Source: Anaerolineae bacterium (GTDB taxonomy: Bacteria > Chloroflexota > Anaerolineae > Aggregatilineales > Phototrophicaceae). Taken from it: DNA of 39,468 bases. The DNA lies in NCBI GenBank assembly GCA_021296065.1, contig JAGWBD010000011.1:1-39468 (forward strand), read 5' to 3'. A model generated the notes under the pieces. That model searched no databases. It was not told where the DNA came from and saw nothing but the letters and a program-made list of their open reading frames with translations. The first letter of the stretch is position 1, and every line of letters starts with the position of its first letter. Of the stretch, positions 1 to 7,589 are shown one piece after another. The position numbers were made by a program, and so were the translations under genes.

Positions 1-685
1 GATCGTCTTCCTTCCGGGTAGCATGTAGAATGTAGCAGGGCAATCTGCGCCAGGACGAATCGTACAAATTGCGCGTGTGCCTGGTGAATCGGCCATTGTC
101 CACCTGGATGAAGCGCGGCTCGCCCCGAAAGCAAAATACCTTGTAATCGTCCGGCACAGCGGCCTCCGCCGCGCCGAAGTATTCCTCCACAATGATACGG
201 GGCCGCAGCCAGCGGTAATTCTGTTCGCGGGATTCCCGGTACAAATCGAGGCCAAACCAGCTTTTCATCTGCTCACGGTCAAGCTGCCTGTCATCTGCCC
301 TGCAAAACTGCACTGCACCGCTCAGATGCGTGGGTTTCACCACACAGGGGAATTGCTTCAGGCGCAGCCGGTCGACCTCGTCGACGTGGTCAAGCAGGGC
401 CAGCGTCTTTTGCATGTATTGCTCGCCCACAGTTGCTGCCACATACCACTTGGCGTATGCCTTGTCCGTAACAAACTGGCACAGGGGATCAAGCAGGTCC
501 CCATCCACGCGGACGTGATAGAGCAGGTCATTCAGGCGGCCAGATTCCCGCGCCCCCGGAAATCGGCGGTGCGTAGCCAGGAAGTGCAACCAGGCGTAAA
601 TTGCATCGCCGCGTCTGCCGGCCGGCAACAACGTACGCATCAAGCGGTAAAATCGTTTGTCAACCAGGTAAGTCCGCAACGGCAT
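1..685 (-). CDS. TupA-like ATP-grasp protein (partial, cut by left edge)
   Basis: Reading the minus strand from an ATG at 685 gives an open frame of 228 codons running off the window edge. The visible part matches TupA-like ATP-grasp proteins: an N-terminal helical part, then PCVVKPTHLSGAVQFC (about residues 115-130), then EEYFG and DDYKVFCFRGEPRFIQVD followed by GRFTRHTRNLYD. The DYKxFCFxGEP and RxTRxxYD blocks are family hallmarks and include nucleotide and metal ligands. Known members sit in capsule, teichuronopeptide or other surface polysaccharide clusters and probably form an amide or peptide-type bond on a glycan; the substrate here is unknown. The missing C-terminus should be short, since the family is about 280-320 residues. 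It is divergent from the ArsA-like gene. The start is the first ATG in frame with recognisable homology; no strong ribosome site is seen. Confidence 0.8.
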   Translation of the reverse strand, partial: MPLRTYLVDKRFYRLMRTLLPAGRRGDAIYAWLHFLATHRRFPGARESGRLNDLLYHVRVDGDLLDPLCQFVTDKAYAKWYVAATVGEQYMQKTLALLDHVDEVDRLRLKQFPCVVKPTHLSGAVQFCRADDRQLDREQMKSWFGLDLYRESREQNYRWLRPRIIVEEYFGAAEAAVPDDYKVFCFRGEPRFIQVDNGRFTRHTRNLYDSSWRRLPCYILHATRKEDD

Positions 686-860
686 ATGAGCCGGGTTTTT
701 TTGGCCGCCGCAAGGGCAATCGCCCCTGCCCGCGCAACGCGCGCGCTGTGCAAGTCTTCCGACACCGGCTGCATACAGTATAGTCGCTGCCGACTCAATA
801 TTGACACTTCATTTCCCGATTCTCCGTAACAGGAGACAACCCGGTTCAAAGGCTTAAGTC
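686..860. other. Divergent intergenic region
   Basis: This 175-bp gap separates the TupA-like gene (minus) from the ArsA-like gene (plus), so it must carry both promoters. A TATAGT hexamer at about 771-784 (TATACT on the other strand) and a TTGACA at 801-806 are visible. Neither has a good partner box at 16-18 bp, so I do not assign a promoter. Confidence 0.4.
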
Positions 861-2048
861 ATGCGCATCATCGTTCACACCGGCAAGGGCGGCACCGGCA
901 AGACCAGCATCTCCGCCGCCACCGCGTTGCGTTGCGCGCAGGCCGGCCTGAAGACCCTGGTCATCAGCACCGACGCGGCCCACAGCCTGGCCGATTCCTT
1001 CGAACGCGACATTGGCCCGGAACCCGTCGCCCTTGCCCATAACCTCTGGGCCCAGGAAGTCGACCTGCGTCATTCCATGGAGCGTTACTGGGGCGATATC
1101 CAGCGGCGTCTGCTGAGCATGTTTCGTCATCCGGAGCTGGAAGACCTGGTCGCCGGTGAGGTCACCCTATTGCCAGGCCTTGAAGAAGGCGCGCATTTGC
1201 TGTGGATCAACCGTTATTACGAACAGGGTGATTTCGACGTACTGGTTGTTGATGCCGCCCCCACGGCCGAGACCCTGCGGCTGCTCAGCCTGCCGGACGT
1301 CACGCGCTGGTGGTTCAGCCGCATCGTGACCCTGGCCCGTGGCGCCAGTCGTGTACTGGGCCCGCTCAACCGGGCCAGGGGCAAGGACCACGGCGGCGGT
1401 GATGCCGTCGCCCAGCTGGAAATGCTTTTCGCTACGCTGGACCGGGTGCGCGAGTTACTGGCCGATCCACAGGTCAGCAGCATGCGCCTGGTCGTCAACC
1501 CCGAGCGTATGGTCATCCGCGAGACGCAGCGCACCTGGACCTGTCTCAACCTCTACGGTTACGCCGTCGACGCCGTGATCTGCAACCGCGTCCTGCCTGA
1601 CGAGGTACGCGATCCCTGGTTTGCGGCTGCGAAAGAGCGCCAGGCCGAAAATCTGGCGCTGATCCGCGAATCCTTCGGTGATTTGCCCCTGTTGACCGCG
1701 CCGCTGCTGGGCGTTGAGGCGGGCGGTCTGGCTTCACTTCAGCAACTGGGCGACGCGCTGTATGGTCAGCGCAACCCGGCCGACCCCATGCATGACGGGG
1801 AAACGCATCGCATCAGCAGCGCGCCCGACGGCGGTTACCTGCTGAGCGTCCCCCTTCCCTTCACGCGCCATGATGATCTGGAGCTCTATCGCGAGCGTGA
1901 CGAACTGACCTTGCAGGTCGGACGCTGGCGCCGCAACTTCGTACTACCGCATTCTCTGGCCGGGCTGGAAATCGGCGTCGCCCGTTTTGAGGACGCCTGC
2001 CTGAAGATTCACTTCCATGCGGCCGACGGCACACCCGCCGCGCGTTGA
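861..2048 (+). CDS. ArsA/GET3-family ATPase with C-terminal HSP20-like domain
   Basis: The 395-residue protein begins with a deviant Walker A loop, GKGGTGKT at residues 8-15, followed by the STDAAHSLADSF switch I-type block (about 37-48) and VVDAAPTAETLRLL (switch II, about 129-142). These mark the ArsA/GET3 (TRC40) branch of SIMIBI P-loop ATPases. It has one ATPase domain, not the tandem pair of plasmid ArsA. The last 85 residues, beginning near YLLSVPLPF and containing LTLQVGRWRRNFVLP, look like the HSP20-like beta domain found at the end of many bacterial ArsA homologues. No arsB, arsC or arsR is nearby, so arsenite export is unlikely; a role in client protein or membrane protein handling is inference. 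The stop codon is embedded in a 17-bp palindrome shared with the convergent gene. Confidence 0.88.
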   Translation: MRIIVHTGKGGTGKTSISAATALRCAQAGLKTLVISTDAAHSLADSFERDIGPEPVALAHNLWAQEVDLRHSMERYWGDIQRRLLSMFRHPELEDLVAGEVTLLPGLEEGAHLLWINRYYEQGDFDVLVVDAAPTAETLRLLSLPDVTRWWFSRIVTLARGASRVLGPLNRARGKDHGGGDAVAQLEMLFATLDRVRELLADPQVSSMRLVVNPERMVIRETQRTWTCLNLYGYAVDAVICNRVLPDEVRDPWFAAAKERQAENLALIRESFGDLPLLTAPLLGVEAGGLASLQQLGDALYGQRNPADPMHDGETHRISSAPDGGYLLSVPLPFTRHDDLELYRERDELTLQVGRWRRNFVLPHSLAGLEIGVARFEDACLKIHFHAADGTPAAR

Positions 2049-2062
2049 GACGCGGCGTCTCA
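2046..2062. repeat. 17-bp palindrome containing both convergent stop codons
   Basis: The sequence TGAGACGCGGCGTCTCA is an 8+1+8 inverted repeat. Its first three bases are the stop of the plus-strand ATPase gene, and its last three, read on the minus strand, are the stop of the 113-residue hypothetical. As RNA it would form a short GC-rich hairpin on either strand but has no U-tract, so a terminator role is unproven. Confidence 0.75.
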
Positions 2063-2401
2063 GTCCCCGTTGACGCGGACCCGCACTCTCACGCCGCCAT
2101 GGCATCCGCCGGTGGCAGGGTCTGCGTCCGGTTCCTGCGAGTCGACGCCGCTGTCAGCGTCCCCGCCACAATAGCCCTTCGCCTCGCAGTCAGCGGCGAT
2201 ATCGGCGACGTTACTCACCAGCCGGCGCAATCCTGCCAGACTGGTGGCCCCGGCTACCCGGGCGTGGCTCTCGAACTCCGGCGAGCCCCAGGCGTCGCAG
2301 GCCCGGCCGGCGGCCTTCAATGCGCGTTGTTGATGGTCAAGAAAGTCCCCCAGCGTCGCTTTCAGCTCCGCTTCCAGCTCCGCCCGATGCGCTTCTTTCA
2401 T
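2060..2401 (-). CDS. Hypothetical protein, helical N-terminus
   Basis: A 113-residue protein of no family I recognise. Residues 1-30 (MKEAHRAELEAELKATL onward) are charged and strongly helical, and a second helix covers roughly SLAGLRRLVSNVADIAADCE. The C-terminal 35 residues are low-complexity, rich in Gly, Asp and Arg-Val repeats, with cysteines at CEAKGYC and GGC. A GGGAG ribosome site lies about 7 bases before the ATG, which supports this strand over the overlapping plus-strand frame. It is convergent with the ArsA-like gene, and the upstream dehydrogenase gene on the same strand ends 81 bp away, so co-transcription with that gene is likely. Confidence 0.55.
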   Translation of the reverse strand: MKEAHRAELEAELKATLGDFLDHQQRALKAAGRACDAWGSPEFESHARVAGATSLAGLRRLVSNVADIAADCEAKGYCGGDADSGVDSQEPDADPATGGCHGGVRVRVRVNGD

Positions 2402-2482
2402 GTCACAGCTCCCTGCTTCCGCGAAGGAATCATTGAATTTTCTCGCCCTGTGCCGTGACTACGCGTGGCGCCGCAATGCGGT

Positions 2483-3487
2483 TCAATAGCCGCGGCTGCG
2501 GTCGTAGAGATTGAGCAGCGCCTCGTTGTTCAGATAGCGTCGCAGGTTTTCGGCGAAAAGCGTCGCGGCCTTCTCGTGATAGCGCCGGGTATTGCCGGCG
2601 ATGTGAGGCGTGATGATCACGTTGTCCAGGCTCCACAGCGGGCTGGTGGCGGGCAGCGGTTCTTCCTCAAAAACGTCCAGCGCGGCGCCGGCAATGCGTT
2701 GCGCCGCCAACGCGGAGATCAGCGCCGCCTCGTCCAGCACGGCCCCGCGCGAGATGTTGATGAGTACGGCGCCGGGTTTCATGGTCGCCAGCATGCCTTC
2801 ATCCAGCAAATGTTGAGTCTCGCCGGTCAGGGGCAGCGTGAGCGCCACATAATCGCAAATGGCCAACATGGAGGCCAGCGCTTGCGGCGGGTAAAGGCGT
2901 GTTGGAATCTCGGCCTGCGGGTCGCCGACACCTGGCTCCAGATAGCTGCCTTCCTCCGCAGGGTGCCGCAGGTCGCGACGCGTGGCCACGACGGTCATGC
3001 CGAGGCTGTCGGCCAGGCGCGCCAGTTCCCGACCGATGCTGCCATAGCCGACGATGCCCAGGGTCTGGCCGCGCAAGGTGTCCGATGCCCGACCCGAACG
3101 GTCCCAGTTCGCTTCCGCTTGCAGACGCAGAAAATGCGGCAGGCGGCAGGCGAAGGCCAGCATCATGGCCAGGCAATGCTCGGCGATCGGCGTGGCGTGG
3201 ATGCCGCTGGCCGAGGTGATGGCGACGTCCTCGGCGTCGAGAATGGGCAGACCCTGCAGATGGTTGGCGCCGGCGCCATGCAATTGTATCCAGCGCAGGC
3301 GCGGCGCCTGCTCCGGTTGCGGTATGTGGCCCCCGGCATACAGCACCTCCACGTCAGCCCAGGCGTTGGCGGGCACTTGCGGAAAATGACGCTCCATCTG
3401 CAGACGTGGCGAAATCGCGGCCAGCCCGCGAACCAGCTCGTCCGCAAAGTCCATCGCCACGACCACCTTAATTCTGTCCCCGCCCAT
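2483..3487 (-). CDS. D-2-hydroxyacid dehydrogenase (NAD-dependent)
   Basis: This is a 334-residue member of the D-isomer-specific 2-hydroxyacid dehydrogenase family, which reduces 2-keto acids or oxidises D-2-hydroxy acids. The Rossmann glycine motif GIVGYGSIG lies at residues 144-152. The catalytic triad is visible: Arg247 in NISRGAVLDE, Glu276 in DVFEEEP and His295 in TPHIAGNT. The length is normal for the glyoxylate/hydroxypyruvate reductase-like subgroup. An earlier in-frame ATG exists at 3538, but the ATG at 3487 has GGAGGT at good spacing and fits the family N-terminus. The substrate cannot be read from sequence. It is divergent from murJ. Confidence 0.88.
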   Translation of the reverse strand: MGGDRIKVVVAMDFADELVRGLAAISPRLQMERHFPQVPANAWADVEVLYAGGHIPQPEQAPRLRWIQLHGAGANHLQGLPILDAEDVAITSASGIHATPIAEHCLAMMLAFACRLPHFLRLQAEANWDRSGRASDTLRGQTLGIVGYGSIGRELARLADSLGMTVVATRRDLRHPAEEGSYLEPGVGDPQAEIPTRLYPPQALASMLAICDYVALTLPLTGETQHLLDEGMLATMKPGAVLINISRGAVLDEAALISALAAQRIAGAALDVFEEEPLPATSPLWSLDNVIITPHIAGNTRRYHEKAATLFAENLRRYLNNEALLNLYDRSRGY

Positions 3488-3583
3488 CCCTGACCTCCAG
3501 CACCAAGCTTGCCGCGCCATGCTATAGTAGGACGCCATGAGGCGCCAGGCAAGCGTCCGGCTCGCAGGCGCAGGGTTTCGACC

Positions 3584-5200
3584 ATGTCACACCCCGCTCC
3601 CGTGAGCGCGCTCAGCAGTCGCCAGATTCTCCGCGCCACCTTGGTCGTGGTGCTGGGCTTCTTCGCCAGCGGCGTGCTGGGTGTGCTGCGCACGGCTATC
3701 ATCGCCTCCAGCTTCGGGGCTGGCGCGGCCCTGGACGCCTTCTTTCGGGCGCAACGCCTGCCGGAGCTGATTTTCGTGCTGGTGGCCGGCGGCGCGCTGG
3801 GTTCCTCCTTCCTTCCGGTTTACGCCCGTCTGCGCGCGCAGGACGAAGAAAGCGCCTGGCGTCTGGCCAGCGCCGCCATGACCCTCTCTGCGCTGGCGGC
3901 CGGGGCGCTGGGCGCGCTGGTCTTCCTGCTGGCCCCGCTCATCACCGCCCATCTGCTGGCACCCGGAGTCGAGCCGGAACTGCAGGCGCTGACCAGCGAG
4001 CTCATGCGCGCCATGATGCTGACGCCGCTGGTCTTCAGCGTCAGCGGCTTGCTAATGGGCCTGCTGCATGCCCACCAGCGCTTCCTGCTGCCCTCGCTGG
4101 CCATCAGCATGAACCACGTCGGCCTGATCATCGGTGCATTGCTGATCGCCCCGGCCCTGCCGCCGGACCCCGGCGCAGCCCAGGTGGGCGACGCCAACGT
4201 CCACGGCCTGGCCTGGGGCGCCGTGCTCAGTGCCTTGCTGCATCTGCTGGTGCAACTGCCCGGTCTGCGCGGCCTGGGCGCGCAGTTGCGCCCGCTGGCG
4301 GACTGGAGCAGCCCGGCCCTGCGCGACGTGCTGCGCCTCATGGGCCCCCGCATTCTTGGGTTGGCCGTGGTGCAGGTCAACTTTCTCGTCAGCGCGGCCT
4401 TCAGTTCCACCATGGTGGATGGCAGCGCGGCCGCCCTGACGACCGCCTTCGTACTGGTTTTCTTCGCGCTGGGCGTCATCGGCCAGGGCCTGGGTTCGGC
4501 GCTTTTTCCCACGCTCTCGGCCCTGGCGGCCGCCGGAGACAGGGAAGCATTTCGCGCCCGCCTAGTGAGCGCGCTGCGTGGCGTCCTCTTTCTCGCCCTG
4601 CCCGCCATGCTGCTGCTGATCCTGCTGGGCGAGCCGCTGGTGAAGACGCTTTTCGAACGCGGCCAGTGGAGCGCAGAAAGCAGCGCGGCAACGGCCTGGG
4701 CGCTGGCCTTCTACGCCACCGGCATGGCCGGTTTCGTGCTGCTGGAGTTGCTTTCGCGGGCCTTCTACGCGCTGGAAGACAGCCGCACACCGGTGCTGGT
4801 CGGCGTGGCCGCCATGCTGGCCAACATCCTGCTCAGCCTGGTCTTCATCCGCCTCATTGGCGAGCCGGGCAACCTCGCCCGCGGGCCCTTCGCCGGTCTG
4901 GCGCTGGCCAACGCCCTGACCACCAACGTGGAGGCGCTGGTGCTGTGGGGACTGCTGCGACGACGACTGGGCCATCTCGACGAGCGGGGCTTCCTGCGCA
5001 GCGCGCCGGCCCTGCTGCTGGCAAGTGCGGGTCTGGCCGTCGCGCTCGGGTTGTGGCTTAGTCAGCCACGAACGCCACTGCTGCAACTGCTCGGCGGCGG
5101 AATAGTCGGCCTGACGGTTTTCCTCGGCCTGGGTGTCCTGCTGCGCCTGGAGGAGGCGCGCGCCCTGCCGCGTTTGCTGCTGGCGCGCCTGCGGGGCTAA
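3584..5200 (+). CDS. murJ: Lipid II flippase MurJ
   Basis: An integral membrane protein of about 538 residues in the MVF/MurJ branch of the MOP exporter superfamily. It flips lipid-linked peptidoglycan precursor to the outer face of the cytoplasmic membrane. The N-terminal block GVLGVLRTAIIASSFGAGAALDAFFRAQRLPELIF is the family signature, with the conserved Arg and the DAFFxAxRLPxL segment. About 14 hydrophobic segments follow. Its presence implies peptidoglycan synthesis. The start is uncertain: a longer in-frame ATG at 3509 would overlap the divergent dehydrogenase gene, so I prefer the ATG at 3584 (MSHPAP), though its ribosome site is weak. Confidence 0.9.
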   Translation: MSHPAPVSALSSRQILRATLVVVLGFFASGVLGVLRTAIIASSFGAGAALDAFFRAQRLPELIFVLVAGGALGSSFLPVYARLRAQDEESAWRLASAAMTLSALAAGALGALVFLLAPLITAHLLAPGVEPELQALTSELMRAMMLTPLVFSVSGLLMGLLHAHQRFLLPSLAISMNHVGLIIGALLIAPALPPDPGAAQVGDANVHGLAWGAVLSALLHLLVQLPGLRGLGAQLRPLADWSSPALRDVLRLMGPRILGLAVVQVNFLVSAAFSSTMVDGSAAALTTAFVLVFFALGVIGQGLGSALFPTLSALAAAGDREAFRARLVSALRGVLFLALPAMLLLILLGEPLVKTLFERGQWSAESSAATAWALAFYATGMAGFVLLELLSRAFYALEDSRTPVLVGVAAMLANILLSLVFIRLIGEPGNLARGPFAGLALANALTTNVEALVLWGLLRRRLGHLDERGFLRSAPALLLASAGLAVALGLWLSQPRTPLLQLLGGGIVGLTVFLGLGVLLRLEEARALPRLLLARLRG

Positions 5201-5204
5201 GGAC

Positions 5205-5432
5205 CTACTCCGTCAACGTTTCGGCCCCGTCTTCGTCCGTCATTTCGGAGAGTTCGCGCACGCGCAGTTCAGCCTTGTCCAGCAGTTGCTGGCAGTGCGC
5301 CGCCAACGCCCGACCGCGTTCAAAGAGCGCCACCGATTCATCCAAAGTCAACTCGCCCCGCTCCAGGCGCTCCAGGATGCCCTCCAGTTCGGACCAGGCT
5401 TCCTCAAAAGAGCGTTCTGCCATATCGCCCAT
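5205..5432 (-). CDS. xseB: Exodeoxyribonuclease VII small subunit
   Basis: A 75-residue helical protein with the XseB pattern: SFEEAWSELEGILERLERGELTLDESVALFERGRALAAHC. It pairs with XseA to form exonuclease VII, which degrades single-stranded DNA from both ends. The ATG at 5432 has a GGGAG site about 5 bases upstream; another in-frame ATG lies three codons downstream at 5423. The gene overlaps the end of xseA by 29 bases, indicating translational coupling. It is convergent with murJ, with only 4 bases between the stops. Confidence 0.92.
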   Translation of the reverse strand: MGDMAERSFEEAWSELEGILERLERGELTLDESVALFERGRALAAHCQQLLDKAELRVRELSEMTDEDGAETLTE

Positions 5433-6633
5433 GCTTCTCCCTGTCCTCCACGCGCAGCGGCAATTCACCGTCGCGCAACTGCGCCAGCAGGGCGTCGCCC
5501 ACCTGCACCTCATTGACACTGCTCACCCGGGCGCCGTTCTGCGCCTGCGTCAAAATGGCGTAGCCTCGCTGCAATATGGCCCGGGGATCCGCCGCGCCGA
5601 GCGCCGCTGCGGCCTCCGCCAGCCCTGCCGCCAAACGACCGTGGGCGCTCGCCCAGGCGCGCTGCAAGCGCAACTCCTGATCGTCCAGTCGCTGACGCTG
5701 CGTCGCCAGTTCCCGCTCCGGTGACAGATGCGTCAAACTGCGGCGACCTGTCTGCAAACGGTCCTGCAGCAGCGCCAGACGCCCGCGCTGCAACTCGGAC
5801 AGGCGGGCGCGGGCAACATGAATGACCTGGCCCAGCTCGGCAACGTCCGGCGCGACCAGTTCGGCGGCGGCCGAGGGCGTCGGCGCGCGCAAATCGGCCA
5901 CGAAGTCGGCGATTGTAAAGTCGGTCTCGTGGCCCACGCCACTGACCACCGGCAAGCGGCTGGCAGCGATGGCCCGCGCCAAAGCCTCGTCGTTGAAGGC
6001 CCACAGGTCCTCGATGCTGCCGCCACCGCGAATCAGCAGGATGACGTCGACCTCCGTTTCAGCGTTCAATCGCGCCAGCGCGGCCCGCAATCGCGCCGGC
6101 GCATCCATGCCCTGCACCGCGGCCGGGCTCAACCAGACCTGCGCCAACGGAAAACGCCGGCGCAGCACGTTGCAGACGTCCTGGAAGGCGGCGGCCTGCG
6201 GCGAGGTCACCACGCCGATAACTCTCGGGAAGGCTGGCAGCGCTCGTTTGCATTCCGCCTCGAACAGGCCTTCCGCCTCCAGTTTTCCCTTCAACGCCTC
6301 GAACTGTGCATAAAGCTCGCCGACGCCCATGGGCCGCAGCACCGTGGCGTAAAGCTGGTACTCGCCGCGCGGCTCGTAGACGCCAATGTGACCGAGGGCC
6401 TCTACCGCGTCGCCTTCCTGCGGCACGAAGCGCTGCCGCCCGGCGGCGGAGCGCCACATGACGCAACGCAGGCTGGCGCCGGCGTCCTTGAGCGTGAAGT
6501 ACCAGTGGCCGGAGCGGGCGCGCGTCAGGTTGGAGACCTCGCCGCTGACGGCGACGTCCTGCAACTCCGCGTCGCCCTCCAGCAGCAGACGGATGCGCAG
6601 TGTGATTTCAGCCACAGACCAGGTCGTGGTCAT
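5404..6633 (-). CDS. xseA: Exodeoxyribonuclease VII large subunit
   Basis: A 409-residue protein. Residues 1-100 form the OB-fold domain (MTTTWSVAEITLRIRLLLE, then VAVSGEVSNLTRARSGHWYFTLKD). The catalytic core contains VIGVVTSPQAAAFQDVCNVLRRR, VDVILLIRGGGSIEDLWAFNDE, PVVSGVGHETDFTIADFVADLRAPTPSAAAEL, all highly typical. A helical region with long coiled coils follows, then a short C-terminal beta part. The start at 6633 gives the family N-terminus; longer in-frame starts would run antisense into the next gene. A TATACT box on this strand at 6667-6662 could be its -10, overlapping the divergent promoter, but no good -35 is seen. Confidence 0.95.
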   Translation of the reverse strand: MTTTWSVAEITLRIRLLLEGDAELQDVAVSGEVSNLTRARSGHWYFTLKDAGASLRCVMWRSAAGRQRFVPQEGDAVEALGHIGVYEPRGEYQLYATVLRPMGVGELYAQFEALKGKLEAEGLFEAECKRALPAFPRVIGVVTSPQAAAFQDVCNVLRRRFPLAQVWLSPAAVQGMDAPARLRAALARLNAETEVDVILLIRGGGSIEDLWAFNDEALARAIAASRLPVVSGVGHETDFTIADFVADLRAPTPSAAAELVAPDVAELGQVIHVARARLSELQRGRLALLQDRLQTGRRSLTHLSPERELATQRQRLDDQELRLQRAWASAHGRLAAGLAEAAAALGAADPRAILQRGYAILTQAQNGARVSSVNEVQVGDALLAQLRDGELPLRVEDREKHGRYGRTLF

Positions 6634-6655
6634 ATCGTGCCCTGTCCGGTCAGGA

Positions 6656-6684
6656 TTGCGCAGTATACCCCGCCCGCCTATAAT
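6656..6684 (+). promoter_or_regulatory. Sigma70-type promoter for the 98-aa gene and bioY
   Basis: TTGCGC at 6656-6661 and a perfect TATAAT at 6679-6684 are separated by exactly 17 bp, and the predicted transcript starts about 26 bases before the ATG of the 98-residue gene. Seen directly; activity is inferred. Confidence 0.75.
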
Positions 6685-6717
6685 CGCCCCGTCGTGCCGG
6701 GAGAGGAGTTTGCAGCG

Positions 6718-7014
6718 ATGGCATATCTGACCGCCAGCCAGCGGGCCGAACTGCAAGGAGAACTGGAGCAACTGAGCTTCCGCCGCGCCAACGGCCGCCT
6801 CAAGCGCATGGACCCCATGGGTCGCATGGCTTATTACCGCAACGCCCAGAACACCGGCCAATGGACGACGAAGCATATACTGTCCGGCCTCGGTACCCAG
6901 GTGACCCTGGTCGAAATCAACCTCCTGAAAGAAACGGAAAAGCCAACGCGCGTGCGCAACGAATACACCCTCGCCGAAGTCATCGTCGAAGCCACGCCTG
7001 ACAACCGGAACTGA
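6718..7014 (+). CDS. Hypothetical 98-residue protein
   Basis: A small soluble protein of no named family that I recognise. The N-terminus (MAYLTASQRAELQGELEQLSF) is helical, followed by a basic, aromatic segment (RRANGRLKRMDPMGRMAYYRNAQNTGQW) and a beta-rich C-terminal half (GTQVTLVEINLLKE, NEYTLAEVIVEA). Three supports make it real: a consensus promoter just upstream, a GGAGAGGAG ribosome site about 9 bases before the ATG, and bioY following after 16 bp in the same orientation. The same reading frame stays open far upstream, but that part is antisense to xseA and is not coding. Confidence 0.65.
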   Translation: MAYLTASQRAELQGELEQLSFRRANGRLKRMDPMGRMAYYRNAQNTGQWTTKHILSGLGTQVTLVEINLLKETEKPTRVRNEYTLAEVIVEATPDNRN

Positions 7015-7030
7015 AACGGCGGTAGACCTT

Positions 7031-7582
7031 ATGCTTTACGCCCTGCCCCGCAGGACCGAATTCACCCTGACGCAGCGCCTGCTGGCGATCATCGCCCTGA
7101 CGGCCCTGACGGCCGTCGCGGCGCGCATCAGCATCCCGTTGGAACCAGTGCCCTTCACCTTTCAGGTGCTGGCCGTACTGCTGGCCGGCATGCTGCTCGG
7201 GGCGCGCGACGCTGCGCTCAGCCAACTGGCCTATGTCGGCCTGATCTCCCTGAACCTGCCGCTGGATGCCCGCGCACTGGGCGCAGCTGCGCTGGTCGGA
7301 CCCACCGTAGGCTACCTCTACGGCTTCATCCCCATGGCCTTTGTGACCGGCTGGCTGGTCGAACGCTTCGCGCAGGAGACCTGGCAGCGTTGGCTGGCCG
7401 GCGCGGCGGGCGTGGTCGTACTCTACGTCTGTGGTGTGGGCGGACTGATGATCAGCACGGGCATGGACCTCAACGCCGCCTGGGCGGCGGGCGTGGCGCC
7501 TTTCATCGTCTTCGACCTGGTCAAGGCCGCGCTGGCGGCCTCCCTGCTCTACGCCGGTCGACGCCTGCTGCTGCCCGACTGA
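7031..7582 (+). CDS. bioY: Biotin transporter BioY (ECF S component)
   Basis: A 183-residue membrane protein with about six hydrophobic segments. It carries the BioY signatures IPLEPVPFTFQVLAVLLAGMLLG, LGARDAALSQLAYV and GPTVGYLYGFIPMAFVTGWL. BioY binds biotin and works with the energy-coupling-factor EcfT and EcfA1/A2 subunits, none of which is encoded here. The gene follows the 98-residue unknown by 16 bp and is probably co-transcribed from the promoter at 6656-6684. The stop is 7 bp from the convergent fabI stop. Confidence 0.93.
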   Translation: MLYALPRRTEFTLTQRLLAIIALTALTAVAARISIPLEPVPFTFQVLAVLLAGMLLGARDAALSQLAYVGLISLNLPLDARALGAAALVGPTVGYLYGFIPMAFVTGWLVERFAQETWQRWLAGAAGVVVLYVCGVGGLMISTGMDLNAAWAAGVAPFIVFDLVKAALAASLLYAGRRLLLPD

Positions 7583-7589
7583 GCCAGAA

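Noticed and set aside
77-829. Long plus-strand open frame of 250 codons
   Set aside because: It is antisense to the TupA-like ATP-grasp gene, whose minus-strand translation has clear family motifs; the plus frame resembles nothing and is an effect of high GC.
801-829. TTGACA at 801-806 as the promoter of the ArsA-like gene
   Set aside because: The hexamer 17 bp downstream (CCGTAA) does not resemble a -10 box, nor do the 16 and 18 bp alternatives.
2465-3493. Plus-strand frame of 342 codons opposite the dehydrogenase
   Set aside because: The minus strand encodes a full D-2-hydroxyacid dehydrogenase with catalytic triad; the plus frame is low-complexity Gln/Arg/His-rich, as typical of antisense GC-rich frames.
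5728-6717. Upstream extension of the 98-residue gene frame to a 428-residue protein
   Set aside because: The extension is antisense to xseA; a promoter and ribosome site lie just before the ATG at 6718.
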